The notes: generated by a model from the sequence alone, not told the origin. 64,000 nucleotides of DNA from Succinispira mobilis DSM 6222 (GCF_000384135.1 NZ_KB913028.1:244351-308350), one strand, 5' to 3'. Counted from the stretch's first letter, positions 35,395-44,877 are shown. Program-made: numbers and translations.

Positions 35395-38376
35395 ATGAAA
35401 ACAGCAAGTGTAACAACAAGTAGCGAACAAGGGCAAAAGTATTTGGAGCTAATTTTGCAAAGTGCTGGTATCGGTACTTGTGAATGGAACATTAAAACAG
35501 GCGAAAGTGTTTATAATGAACGCTGGGCAGAAATAATTGGTTATACAAAGCAAGAACTTGCGCCGACCCTCACTACTTGGGAAGAGAATACGCATCCCGA
35601 AGATTTACAAAGAGCTTATGCTGCTTTGCAACAACATTTCTATGAAAAAACTCCCTATTATTCTGTGGAAACGCGGATGAAGCACAAAAATGGCTCTTGG
35701 GTGTGGGTGCTAAACAGTGGTCGCGTTATCGAATGGGATACTGAAGGGCAGCCGCAAAAAATGTTTATTACTCACGTCGATATTAATAAATTAAAGCTTG
35801 CGGAAGCCAAATTGCGTGAAAATGAACGGCGTTTTCAATTGGCTTTTGAGTGTGCCGCAGTCGGGTTATGGGATCTAGACTTACAAACTCAAAAAATGTA
35901 TATAACTCCAGAATACAAACAAATCTTGGGTTATGCAGTTGATGAAGCAGAAGATGGTTACGAATTTTGGCGTAAACGCTGGCATCCAGAAGATAAAGAG
36001 CGGCTAGAGAATGTTATGCAGGCCTTTATCAAAGGGAAAATTCCTCGTTTTGAAGTGCCGCATCGTCTGCGCAATAAAGCTGGGCAGTGGCAATGGGTTG
36101 TGGCACGTGGTGGTATTTTTACCAACGCTCAGGGGCAAAAACATTTTATTGGTACCTTAGCTGATATCACAGATTTAATGCGTGTGCGCGAAAAAAATGA
36201 AGAATTGGAAGGCATTTTTGCGGTAAATCCTGATTTATTATGCATTGCCGATCTAACGGGTCGATTGCTTAAAGTCAATGCTGCCTGGACAGAAACATTA
36301 GGTTATCACACAGAACAATTAGTGGGCAAGGAATTTTTAACCCTCGTGCATCATGAGGATTTAGAGGCGACAAAGGCTGCCATGATTAGCTTAGGGAAGC
36401 AAGAACAATTACTGGGTTTTGTTAATCGTTATCGCCACCTTGATGGCTCATATCGCTATTTAGATTGGCGGGTGCATCCTTATGGGCAAACCTTGTTTGG
36501 TGTAGCCCGAGATGTAACAGCTAATATTGAACAACAACAACAATTAAAAAATAATTTAGCAATTAAAACGGCACATTTACAATTAACACAACTAAAGAAT
36601 ATTTCTTTGGAAGAGTTATTTGCTAAATCGTTGGAAGAAATAATTGCAGTTACAGGTAGTAGGATTGGGTATATTTTTTTATACGATGAACAAAAACAGG
36701 AGTTTTTATTGCATAATTGGTCGCAAACCGTGTTAGAAGAGTGTCGGGTTCACGAACAGCAAAGATTATATTCTCTACCTAATGTAGGTTTGTGGGGCGA
36801 AGCGGTACGACAACGTAAAGAAATTATAATTAATGATTATGAGAATTATTTAGGTAAGAAGCATGGTTGCCCCGCAGGACATCTACAGATTGATAAGTTT
36901 CTTTCGTTACCGGTGATTGATCGCGACAAAATTGTGGCCGTAGCGGGCGTGGCTAACAAGAAGTCCGACTATAGCCAAGACGATGTTTTTAATTTGCAAA
37001 TGTTGATGAATGTAGTTTGGGCGCAAAGTGAGCGCTTAAGAACAGAACAACAATTAGCCCGCGAGCAGGCGATTTTTGCTGCGACAGTTTTATCTATCCA
37101 AGAAGCGGTAATTGTAACAGATGACTTGGGGAAAGTTCTAGTTGTCAATACAGTTGCTGAAACTTTAACGGGTTGGTCTAAAGCAGATGCTTTGGGGCGT
37201 GATTTAGAGGAAATTCTCGAGCTGCGGAATGCTACAACCAAACAGCCCGCAGCTAATCCGGCTAAACTAGTGTTAGCAGCTAGAAAAGCAATTGTTTCCC
37301 CAGAGAATATTGTCATTGTAGCTAAAGATGGAAGCGAATATTATATTGCGGGACAAGCAGCACCTGTTTTCGATAAAGACGACGTTGTAATTGGCACAGC
37401 AATTAATTTTCGCGATATTACTGAAAATTGGTTAAAACAAAAAGAAACGGAATATTATAGTAGTCGTGATGCGCTTACGGGTGCTTACAATCGCTTATAT
37501 TTTGAAAGACGCATTGCCGAAGAATTAGAGCGGGCAGATCGCTATCAAGAGTTAATGGCGATGGCAATTTTGGATTTAGATCGTTTTAAACTTGTTAATG
37601 ACACTTGGGGACACCCCGTAGGTGACGCTGTCTTGCGCAGAACGGCGGAAGTAATTACGGAAATTATTCGCAATACCGATTATTTAGTACGCTTGGGTGG
37701 GGAAGAATTTATTATTGTTATGCCGAATACAGATAGTGTGGGAGCAATGTTAGTTGCGGAAAAAATTCGTCAGGCCTTAGAAGCGAATAATCATCCCCAG
37801 GCTGGCAGGGTAACGGCAAGTTTAGGTGTGGCAGAAAGAATGCAGAGCGAATCCTTTGCTACTTGGTATAAAGGAGTAGATCAAGCTTTATATGAGGCCA
37901 AAAATTCAGGTCGAAATCGCGTGGTATTAGCAACAGAAGAAATGCTGCCGCCACAAAATTATCTACAACTTCAATGGGATAGCAAGTGGAATAGCGGCGA
38001 TGGGCAGATTGATGCCGAGCATCAGGAATTGTTGGCCTTAGGAAATCAACTTATATACTTAGCTTTTAGTGGTGCTACAGCAGCGACGATTTCTCAGCAG
38101 TTAGAGTTAGTTTTGCAGCATGTAGAGCAACATTTCCGACATGAAGAAGTTATCATGGAAAAAATTGCTTATCCCGAATTAAAATGGCATCAAAAGACGC
38201 ATCGCAACTTATTAGGTAAAGCTGCTAAGCTTAAAGCGGCCCAAGAACGACAGGAATTAAAACCTGCGGCCTTTTTCTCTTTTATTGTGGATGAAGTAAT
38301 TGTAAACCATATGATGACGGAAGATGTTTTGTTTTTTTCGCTGTTGCGAGCAACTCAACAAACAAAAGCTATTTAA
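35395..38376 (+). CDS. Multi-sensor diguanylate cyclase: PAS x3, GAF, PAS, GGDEF, C-terminal bacteriohemerythrin
   Basis: 993 residues, no membrane helix or signal, so cytoplasmic. Three PAS/PAC units span about 15-137, 145-262 and 275-375; a GAF domain lies at about 400-555 and a fourth PAS at about 565-685. The GGDEF domain has active-site GGEEF at 768-772 and an inhibitory-site RNTD five residues before it, so it should make cyclic di-GMP and be product-inhibited. The last 130 residues are a hemerythrin domain with all seven iron ligands: His876, His913, Glu917, His932, His936, His972, Asp977. This implies oxygen (or NO) sensing. It stands alone, with a weak ribosome site. Confidence 0.92.
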   Translation: MKTASVTTSSEQGQKYLELILQSAGIGTCEWNIKTGESVYNERWAEIIGYTKQELAPTLTTWEENTHPEDLQRAYAALQQHFYEKTPYYSVETRMKHKNGSWVWVLNSGRVIEWDTEGQPQKMFITHVDINKLKLAEAKLRENERRFQLAFECAAVGLWDLDLQTQKMYITPEYKQILGYAVDEAEDGYEFWRKRWHPEDKERLENVMQAFIKGKIPRFEVPHRLRNKAGQWQWVVARGGIFTNAQGQKHFIGTLADITDLMRVREKNEELEGIFAVNPDLLCIADLTGRLLKVNAAWTETLGYHTEQLVGKEFLTLVHHEDLEATKAAMISLGKQEQLLGFVNRYRHLDGSYRYLDWRVHPYGQTLFGVARDVTANIEQQQQLKNNLAIKTAHLQLTQLKNISLEELFAKSLEEIIAVTGSRIGYIFLYDEQKQEFLLHNWSQTVLEECRVHEQQRLYSLPNVGLWGEAVRQRKEIIINDYENYLGKKHGCPAGHLQIDKFLSLPVIDRDKIVAVAGVANKKSDYSQDDVFNLQMLMNVVWAQSERLRTEQQLAREQAIFAATVLSIQEAVIVTDDLGKVLVVNTVAETLTGWSKADALGRDLEEILELRNATTKQPAANPAKLVLAARKAIVSPENIVIVAKDGSEYYIAGQAAPVFDKDDVVIGTAINFRDITENWLKQKETEYYSSRDALTGAYNRLYFERRIAEELERADRYQELMAMAILDLDRFKLVNDTWGHPVGDAVLRRTAEVITEIIRNTDYLVRLGGEEFIIVMPNTDSVGAMLVAEKIRQALEANNHPQAGRVTASLGVAERMQSESFATWYKGVDQALYEAKNSGRNRVVLATEEMLPPQNYLQLQWDSKWNSGDGQIDAEHQELLALGNQLIYLAFSGATAATISQQLELVLQHVEQHFRHEEVIMEKIAYPELKWHQKTHRNLLGKAAKLKAAQERQELKPAAFFSFIVDEVIVNHMMTEDVLFFSLLRATQQTKAI

Positions 38377-38405
38377 TTAATTGTTTTTTACTTATAACAT
38401 GAACA

Positions 38406-38449
38406 AGGGCTGCCTAAAACAGGTTAAAACCTATTTTGAGACAGCCCCT
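38406..38449 (+). terminator. Imperfect terminator-like hairpin after the GGDEF gene
   Basis: A long imperfect stem joins AGGGCTGCCT (38406-38415) with the complement at 38440-38449, and the AAACAGGTT/AACCTATTTT part inside. It lacks a good T-tract, so function as a terminator is uncertain. Confidence 0.55.
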
Positions 38450-38498
38450 AAAGTAAACTGAATAATAATCTGATAAAGCTATAAATCTGATTTACGAT

Positions 38499-38543
38499 GA
38501 TATGTTGTGGTGTGTGGAAAATTTCTGCGGCGCACAACATATC
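38499..38543. repeat. Inverted-repeat element, copy 1 (ATATGTTGTG family)
   Basis: Arms GATATGTTGTG (38499-38509) and CACAACATATC (38533-38543) frame GTGTGTGGAAAATTT. A related element occurs at 40319-40376 on the other side of the DASS gene, and a partial one at 57010-57022. The CTTTTTATTT just after the right arm could also make it a terminator for plus-strand transcripts. Confidence 0.7.
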
Positions 38544-38550
38544 TTTTTAT

Positions 38551-39954
38551 TTACCAAAGACCGAGCAGTTTCCACCAGATGCTACCCAAGCCTAAGAAGC
38601 AGAGCATATTGACCAGCGACATAATAAAGCCGATCCGCCAAAAATCATTTTGCGAAACGTAACCAGAGCCAAAGAAAATTGGTGCGGGGCCAGTTGCATA
38701 ATGTGTAAGGCTACCCATTAAACCCGAGATAACCCCCAAACTCATAGCGGCGAGAAAACCAGGGGCGCCAGTGGCAATAGCCACGGCTAAAAACGCTGCA
38801 TACATCGCCGTTACATGGGCAGAGAGACTGGCAAAAGCATAATGCGAGTACATATATACTAACCAAAGTATGATTAGAGCAGTAGTCCAACTATAACCAA
38901 CCATAGAACTAGCAACTAGTTTAGCAAACCAGCCAATAAAACCAACACTGGAAAGGGCGCCAGCTAAAGTAATCAAGGAACCCATCCAGATAAGGGTGTC
39001 CCAAGCCCCTTTTTCTTCTAAGACGTCTTTCCATTCTAAGGCATTAAAAATCAGCATGACACTGACACAGACAATTGCGGTAACCGTGGCATCGATTTTA
39101 GTAAAAGAGCCAGTGCTCCACATTAAAAGTGCTAACAAAAAAGTACCGGCAACTACTTTTTCCCCATATTTAATCGGACCCATTTTTGTAAGCTCAGCTT
39201 GAGCAATAACCTTAGCTTCAGGGGTATGTTTAATTTCTGGCGGGAAGAGTTTATACACTAAGTAGGGAGCAATTATTAAAGCGATTATTCCTGGTAAAAT
39301 ACAGGCCAAGGCCCAAGTTCCCCAAGTAATATTAATATTCCCCGTTTTAGCGGCCAAAGCGACTACCAATGAATTAGGCGCTACGGCTGTAATAAACATG
39401 GCCGAGGTAATACAATTTACTTGGAAAGTGCTGGTCATTAAATAAGCCCCAATTTTACGAGCTGTAGGCCCGGGTTCCGAATTGAAAGCTAGAGAAAGAC
39501 TTTTTACAATTGGATAGAGAATGCCGCCACCTCGGGCGGTATTCGATGGAGTAGCTGGTGAAACAATAAAATCACTAATAGCTAAAGCATAGGCTAATTT
39601 AAGGGAGCTATCACCAATGCGCGCCATTACAGTATAAGCAATGCGATTGCCAAGACCAGTTTTGATAAAACCTTTAGCAAACAGGAAGGCTGATACGATC
39701 AACCAAATTACGGTGGTGCTAAAGCCCGTGAGAATTTGGGCTGGTTTTAAAATTCCCAACAGACCCGTGATCCCAATGCTTGCAAAAGCTACTGCACCAA
39801 TTGGTAGGGGCTGTAAAATAAAACCAATAATGGTAGCCACAAAAACAGAAAATAATTGCCAGGCTTGTGGTTTTAAGCCAGCGGGAGTAGGTAGGAACCA
39901 TAAGATAAGACCGACGAGCACAACAACAATACCATTTCTAAGATTCTTATTCAT
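38551..39954 (-). CDS. DASS family sodium:anion (dicarboxylate/citrate-type) symporter
   Basis: 467 residues, about eleven membrane segments. Family substrate/Na+ motif SNT is at 137-139 (SPATPSNTARGGGILYPI). The second motif is degenerate (GSLTHYATGPAPIFFGSGYV, near 420-440). The group includes CitT, TtdT and SLC13-type carriers for succinate, malate, tartrate or citrate; exchange versus Na+ symport cannot be decided. ATG at 39954 with AGGAGGT upstream. It is monocistronic and bracketed by two related inverted repeats. Confidence 0.9.
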   Translation of the reverse strand: MNKNLRNGIVVVLVGLILWFLPTPAGLKPQAWQLFSVFVATIIGFILQPLPIGAVAFASIGITGLLGILKPAQILTGFSTTVIWLIVSAFLFAKGFIKTGLGNRIAYTVMARIGDSSLKLAYALAISDFIVSPATPSNTARGGGILYPIVKSLSLAFNSEPGPTARKIGAYLMTSTFQVNCITSAMFITAVAPNSLVVALAAKTGNINITWGTWALACILPGIIALIIAPYLVYKLFPPEIKHTPEAKVIAQAELTKMGPIKYGEKVVAGTFLLALLMWSTGSFTKIDATVTAIVCVSVMLIFNALEWKDVLEEKGAWDTLIWMGSLITLAGALSSVGFIGWFAKLVASSMVGYSWTTALIILWLVYMYSHYAFASLSAHVTAMYAAFLAVAIATGAPGFLAAMSLGVISGLMGSLTHYATGPAPIFFGSGYVSQNDFWRIGFIMSLVNMLCFLGLGSIWWKLLGLW

Positions 39955-40472
39955 AGCAAGACCTCCTTTAAGATAGACAACAATACTATATAAACAGCGT
40001 AAAGGCTGAATAAACTTGATGACTACAAGGGGTAAAGAAACAAGAGCAAAAACAGCACTACAACTTATTGAAAATTTTACAACATTCGAACTAATTATTC
40101 AATGTTTTAGGAAATTGTATACAAAATACTGAACAAAGCGGCTGTTAAGCTAGTGAAGAAAAATATCCTTATTATTAGCTAGTGCGAAAATGGTTGTTAG
40201 TTGTTGGTTGTTGGTAAGGTTTAGTAAAAATATTTAATTTGGACAGGAAAAAATTGTTAAGCGGAAGTATAAATTTATCAGCCTGGATTTTTGAAAATGG
40301 TTAATTTTTTAGAAAAAAATATGTTGTGATATGCGGAATTTTTTTGTTTGCATAATTTCCACACACGACAACATATTTTATAGAGCGGATATTTTTAGAC
40401 TTAGATCCGTTTATATTTTGCTACATCCTAATTATTTAAAGAATCAGAACAACAAGAAACAAGGAATGTGCT
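39955..40472. other. Gene-free spacer upstream of the DASS gene
   Basis: 518 AT-rich bases without a supportable ORF. It contains the inverted repeat at 40319-40376 and must contain the DASS promoter, which I could not assign. Confidence 0.5.
40319..40376. repeat. Inverted-repeat element, copy 2 (ATATGTTGTG family)
   Basis: Arms ATATGTTGT (40319-40327) and ACAACATAT (40368-40376), with internal partly paired GCGGAATT and AATTTCC. The right arm read in reverse, ATATGTTGTCGTGTGTGGAA, is close to the left arm of copy 1, so both come from one repeat family. Confidence 0.7.
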
Positions 40473-40682
40473 TTACTTAGGGGTTTGTTGCTTGCGAATA
40501 TTGGTGACAGTTTCACCACCGATGCCCCAGTTATCGGTATCAACTTCTTCAATAACTACAACTGTAGTTTTAGGATTTTTGCCTAACACATCAACTAGCA
40601 GTTGGGTTGCGCCTTGAATAAGTTGCGCTTTTTGCTCAGGTGTTGCACCTTCTTTAGTTATTTTGATATTTACATATGGCAT
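40473..40682 (-). CDS. 4-oxalocrotonate tautomerase family protein
   Basis: 69 residues from ATG 40682 (AGGAGG upstream), giving MPYVNIKITKEG; removal of Met exposes catalytic Pro1. A longer frame from 40733 overlaps the LysR gene and would bury the proline. The second half, KNPKTTVVVIEEVDTDNWGI, is typical. Arg11 of classical 4-OT is absent (Gly there), so the substrate is not the classical oxalocrotonate. It lies 19 bases after the LysR gene in one transcript. Confidence 0.87.
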   Translation of the reverse strand: MPYVNIKITKEGATPEQKAQLIQGATQLLVDVLGKNPKTTVVVIEEVDTDNWGIGGETVTNIRKQQTPK

Positions 40683-40701
40683 ATTAAGTTCCTCCTTGTT
40701 A

Positions 40702-41589
40702 TTAGTTAGTATGAGTTTGAATATAATTGCCAATCACGTCGATAAATTTAAGGGCGGCGGGGGAAAGGCGACGCTTTTTACTCCAAATCACCCCACGACC
40801 AGTACTAAGTAGTTCTTCGGTAAAAGGCAAAGTTGCTAAATCGGGATGCGTGAAAATATTATAAGCGGTGCTAGTTACAATTGCTAGCCCTAGACCATTT
40901 TTAGCCCAGGCAATTAGCGGTAAAATATCATCGCTTTGACAAAAGATATTAGGGGTTAGTTGCGCAGGCGTGCATACTTTTTCAATTAAGGGTAAATATT
41001 TATGGTGAATTAGGAGCGGCAATTGACTTATTGCTAGTAGGGAAATACTAGTTTGGTTTTGGAAATCAAAAATTTTTTTGTTATAAATAATGCAAAGTTT
41101 TTCGGCAGGCAGGGCTAAGGTATTATAGGTTTCGCTATCGAAAGGAGGACTTACGAAGCCGATTTCCGCCAAACCTTTGGCTAATAAATCGTGAACGCGT
41201 TGAGAATCACCTTCCCAGAGCTTAAAACTCACTTGTGGAAACTGCGGTTGGTAATTGGCAATAATTTTAGGTAAGTCAATAGTGGCCGCAGTGGCAATCG
41301 CAGCTAAACTTAAAACTCCCAGTACTTGCTGACTACTATTGAGTAGTTCTTGTTGGGTTTGGCTGACTAAGTTTAGAATTTCACGAGCGCGTTCTAAAAA
41401 TAAATGACCTTGGGGCGTAAGTTTGATTTCCCGACTGCCGCGGATAAAAAGTTGAATCTGGAGACTTTCTTCTAAGGATTTTAACTGTCGACTTAGGGGT
41501 GGTTGGGCAATATGCAGGCTTTGCGCCGCTTTGTTAATACTACCTTCTTGGACAACTGCCAAAAAAGCTTCTAGATGTCTAATTTCCAT
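40702..41589 (-). CDS. LysR family transcriptional regulator
   Basis: 295 residues with N-terminal winged HTH (MEIRHLEAFLAVVQEGSINK AAQ..., QPPLSRQLKSLEESL) and a two-lobe effector domain. ATG at 41589 follows AGGTGAG. Divergent from an SSS symporter gene and cotranscribed with a tautomerase, so it probably controls both in response to a small acid. Candidate operator repeats lie in the divergent spacer. Confidence 0.93.
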   Translation of the reverse strand: MEIRHLEAFLAVVQEGSINKAAQSLHIAQPPLSRQLKSLEESLQIQLFIRGSREIKLTPQGHLFLERAREILNLVSQTQQELLNSSQQVLGVLSLAAIATAATIDLPKIIANYQPQFPQVSFKLWEGDSQRVHDLLAKGLAEIGFVSPPFDSETYNTLALPAEKLCIIYNKKIFDFQNQTSISLLAISQLPLLIHHKYLPLIEKVCTPAQLTPNIFCQSDDILPLIAWAKNGLGLAIVTSTAYNIFTHPDLATLPFTEELLSTGRGVIWSKKRRLSPAALKFIDVIGNYIQTHTN

Positions 41590-41602
41590 AGCTCACCTAT
41601 AC

Positions 41603-41666
41603 CTTTATAGTATATCTCAATGACTTTATAGTATATTAAGTATAACAAAAAATTTGCTATACTTAA
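41603..41666. promoter_or_regulatory. Candidate LysR operator repeats
   Basis: The 13-mer CTTTATAGTATAT occurs twice with a 21-base period (41603-41615, 41624-41636), two helical turns apart. Directly after comes an inverted repeat TTAAGTATA/TATACTTAA (41636-41644, 41658-41666). It lies next to the LysR start, as expected for an autoregulated divergent pair. Confidence 0.6.
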
Positions 41667-41815
41667 AGCATGACTATCACAATGTTTATTTAGGCTAGAT
41701 TTAATTAATAAGCTAAAGTTAGTTTGAGAGCTGTCGTAGCTTAACAATAGATAAAAATAGTTGCCGCTATTTTATAATAATAGCTAGAAAATATCGCGAT
41801 CGTGAGGGATAAATT

Positions 41816-43219
41816 ATGACGTTGACAAATACCCATTTGTTGGTTGCCGCAATTTCTTTGGCCCTAGCTTTATATTTAGGGGCCCGCGCTGGTAAAAAAG
41901 TAAAAACTGCCGACGACTATAGTTTAGGTGGTCGTTCCGCAGGCGTGAAAATTGTAGCTGGAAGTTTATTAGGGACGATTGTGGGCGGCGCGGCGACTGT
42001 CGGCACGGCCCAAATGGCCTTTAGTATTGGCTTATCCGCTTGGTGGTTTACCTTAGGCTGTGGGCTAGCGCTAGTGTTTATGGGCTTGTTTTATGCTAGC
42101 AAACTCCGCACTAGTGCTTTATCTACTGTTCCAGAATATTTAGTTTTAAATTACGGTCCGAAGGCGGGTCCGCTAGCTAGTATTGCCTCTTCCGCAGGTT
42201 TATTTTTCAGTGTAGTGGCGAGTATGTTAACTTCAATGCACTTAATAATGCTGTTGTTTGGCGTAAATGAACTAACGGCAATAGTTTGTATTATCAGTTC
42301 GGTCTTAGCTTTAGTATATTTTGGCGGCATTAGTAGTTCGGGGGTTGCAGGGCTGTTTAAGATGGCTTTGATCTTTTTGACAATATTTGTAGCCGGCTAT
42401 CAGGCATTTGCAAATCTGGGCCATCTCACAGGCGTACAAGCAACTTATAGTGAATACTATTGGTTGAGTTTAGGCGGTAAAAATTGGGGAGCTAATTTAA
42501 CTAATTTTTTCTGTTTAATTGTCGGGGTAATTTGTACACAAACTTACGTGCAAGCAATTTTTTCAGCCAGCTCCGCTAAAACTGCATTACTAGGAACTTG
42601 TATTGCGGGTCTAATTACCATTCCGGTTGGCTTGCCTTCGGTATTTATTGGTTTATTTATGCGCCTACATCATCCAGAAATAATACCAATTGCGGCATTA
42701 CCTTTATACATGGTAACTTATCTGCCCGAGTGGTTAGCGGGACGGGGGATTACGGCGATGCTCTTGTCAGCTGTGGGTTCTATTGGCGGTATTTCTTTAG
42801 GGATGAGTACGATGTTGACCCAAGATATTTATGCACCTTTTTCAGGAGAAACTGATAAAGCAAAACTATTAAAGCTAAATCGCTTATTTATGTTATTAGT
42901 GGTAGTCGCCTCGGCACTATTTTCCTGGTGGAATATGCAATCCATGGTTTTAACTTGGAATTATTTATCCATGGGTTTGCGGGGTGCGGGAATTTTTGTG
43001 CCGTTTACTTTGGCGATTTTCTGTAGAGGCTGTTTGCCCAGAACTTATGGAGTTGCGGCAATCTTTTTTGGTGTCTTAACTTCTTTAAGTTGGCGACTGT
43101 TTTTTCCAACTTGGCACAATACGCTTTTGCCAGCGCTAAGTATGAGTTTGTTAATTTGTTTATGGGGAATGTTTGTGGGCAAACAATCTAGCGCAAAAAA
43201 AATTGTTGTTAAAGGTTAA
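41816..43219 (+). CDS. Sodium:solute symporter (SSS) family transporter
   Basis: 467 residues, about 12-13 membrane helices. The N-terminal helix pair is followed by KTADDYSLGGRSAGVKIVAG and GTIVGGAATVGTAQMAFSIG, the SSS substrate/Na+ core. YQAFANLGHL and MLTQDIYAPF occur further on. The substrate is unknown, most likely an organic acid or amino acid given the LysR/tautomerase neighbours. ATG at 41816 with GAGGG upstream. Ends at a bidirectional terminator. Confidence 0.9.
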   Translation: MTLTNTHLLVAAISLALALYLGARAGKKVKTADDYSLGGRSAGVKIVAGSLLGTIVGGAATVGTAQMAFSIGLSAWWFTLGCGLALVFMGLFYASKLRTSALSTVPEYLVLNYGPKAGPLASIASSAGLFFSVVASMLTSMHLIMLLFGVNELTAIVCIISSVLALVYFGGISSSGVAGLFKMALIFLTIFVAGYQAFANLGHLTGVQATYSEYYWLSLGGKNWGANLTNFFCLIVGVICTQTYVQAIFSASSAKTALLGTCIAGLITIPVGLPSVFIGLFMRLHHPEIIPIAALPLYMVTYLPEWLAGRGITAMLLSAVGSIGGISLGMSTMLTQDIYAPFSGETDKAKLLKLNRLFMLLVVVASALFSWWNMQSMVLTWNYLSMGLRGAGIFVPFTLAIFCRGCLPRTYGVAAIFFGVLTSLSWRLFFPTWHNTLLPALSMSLLICLWGMFVGKQSSAKKIVVKG

Positions 43220-43340
43220 AAAGTCGATACTTTGTAGAACTTAGACTGGTAAAACAGCAGGGTTTTATTTGGTAATTGCTAGACGGAAATATTTTAGTAA
43301 TTGGCAACAAGCAGATTATTTAACTTTTTAGGGAAAAATT

Positions 43341-43392
43341 AAATAACAAGAGGATTTAGAGCCAGTATGCTGGTTGTAAATCCTCTTGTTAT
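43341..43392. terminator. Bidirectional terminator between SSS and MocR genes
   Basis: 17-bp perfect stem (43341-43357, 43376-43392), A-rich on the left and T-rich on the right, between convergent genes. Confidence 0.85.
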
Positions 43393-43399
43393 TTATAGT

Positions 43400-44803
43400 C
43401 TATAACTTATGATTTTGGATAACTGTGGCTAGGCGTTCAATCCCTACTGTTATTTCTGACAGGCTAGTATTGCCATAGCCGAAGAGCAGGCTATTATTGC
43501 AGTGGGGAGTTTCTTTACTTGGGAAAAAATATTGGCTTAGGGGTGTAATCTCTAGCCCTTTCTGTGCGATTTTCCTCAATAATTCTGGCTCAAAGTTTAG
43601 GTCTGGAAAAGAGGCTATAAAATGCAAACCCGCTTCCGCTCCAGAAATTATAACTTGATCAGCAAAAAAATCCTGTAGGCACTTAATTAAATGATTGCGT
43701 TTTTTTAGATAAATTTTACGCATTTTTCGAAGATGACGTTCAAAATGTCCCGCTTCAATAAATTTTGCTAAAGTTTTTTGTTCTAAGATGGGGGAATGAA
43801 TATCTGCGAGGTATTTTTCCTGGACTAATTTGCTAGTCAGTGAAGGCGGAAGTACCATATAGCCAATACGTAGAGCAGGCATCAATGTTTTAGAGAAAGT
43901 TCCAACATAGATAACTTGTTCAGGGGCTAGATATTGTAAGGCCTGAATAGGATGACCATCAAAACGAAATTCGCTATCGTAGTCATCTTCGACAATAAAG
44001 CTGTTATGTTGTTGAGCATATTTTACCAGTTCGATCCTACGAGCCGCTGGCAAAATAATGCCGGTAGGAAATTGATGACTGGGAGTAGTGAAAATTAGTT
44101 TGGGCGGTTTAGCGGGTAGCGCAGTCGTTTTTAGGCCATACGCATCAAGGGCAATTGGTTGAAGCTGGAGATTATTGCTTTTCAACGTGTGTAATAAACC
44201 CGTACTTAGAGGGTTTTCTAGTAAAGCATATTCAATGTCACTAACCAGCACGGTTAATAGATTAAAAGCCTGTGCAGCACCATTGGTAATTATGATATTT
44301 TCTGGACAGGTGCAAGCACCACGCATACGGTTTAAATAACGAGAAATTTGTGTTCGCAGAGCATAATCACCTTGGGCATCTTGGTAAGCTAAGTGTGTAG
44401 GCTTGCTATCTAAGGCTAGTTGTTGATATATGTGGGCCCACTTTTTTAGCGGGATATTTTCTAAGTCTGGTATTCCAGTGCGAAAAGAAATGGTTTTGGA
44501 ACCTAAAGCCGGTTTTATTGGCGATATAGTTATGTTAGTTGGGGAACTATTTCTTTGAAATTGGAGACCAGCACAAATAAATGTGCCCGCCCCATTTTTA
44601 GAATAGGCATAGCCTTCGGCGATTAATTGTTCATAGCTTTCTATAATTACATTTCTAGAGATGTTTAATGATTTAGCTAGTTCTCTTGAAGAGGGCAATT
44701 TTTCATGTGCTCGTAAGGTGCCTTGGAAAATTGCGGATTTGATAAACTCATGAATTTGCGGAACTAAAGATAACTTATTAGTTCGCTCGATTTTAATGTA
44801 CAT
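43400..44803 (-). CDS. MocR family regulator (GntR wHTH fused to PLP aminotransferase-like domain)
   Basis: 467 residues. The GntR winged HTH at about 10-75 shows LPSSRELAKSLNISRNVIIE and the fold-I aminotransferase-like domain covers about 105-460. The PLP lysine is Lys305 in GTFSKTLMPALRIGY; VEDDYDSEFR and ITNGAAQAFN are further PLP-site motifs. MocR proteins use PLP or its amino acid adduct to control transcription. It is divergent from an RhtB/LysE-type exporter, the likely target. Confidence 0.94.
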   Translation of the reverse strand: MYIKIERTNKLSLVPQIHEFIKSAIFQGTLRAHEKLPSSRELAKSLNISRNVIIESYEQLIAEGYAYSKNGAGTFICAGLQFQRNSSPTNITISPIKPALGSKTISFRTGIPDLENIPLKKWAHIYQQLALDSKPTHLAYQDAQGDYALRTQISRYLNRMRGACTCPENIIITNGAAQAFNLLTVLVSDIEYALLENPLSTGLLHTLKSNNLQLQPIALDAYGLKTTALPAKPPKLIFTTPSHQFPTGIILPAARRIELVKYAQQHNSFIVEDDYDSEFRFDGHPIQALQYLAPEQVIYVGTFSKTLMPALRIGYMVLPPSLTSKLVQEKYLADIHSPILEQKTLAKFIEAGHFERHLRKMRKIYLKKRNHLIKCLQDFFADQVIISGAEAGLHFIASFPDLNFEPELLRKIAQKGLEITPLSQYFFPSKETPHCNNSLLFGYGNTSLSEITVGIERLATVIQNHKL

Positions 44804-44824
44804 AAAACAACACTCCCCCGCCGC

Positions 44825-44877
44825 AAAAGTGGTTCCCGAAAACTAGCAATAAGTGGACCTTATTAACGCCACTATTT
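44825..44877. promoter_or_regulatory. Candidate MocR operator repeats
   Basis: AAGTGG occurs at 44827-44832 and 44851-44856 (24-base period), inside AAAAGTGGTTCC and AATAAGTGGACC. An inverted AAATAGTGGC-type copy lies at 44868-44877. MocR regulators typically bind short direct repeats in the divergent spacer. Confidence 0.45.
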
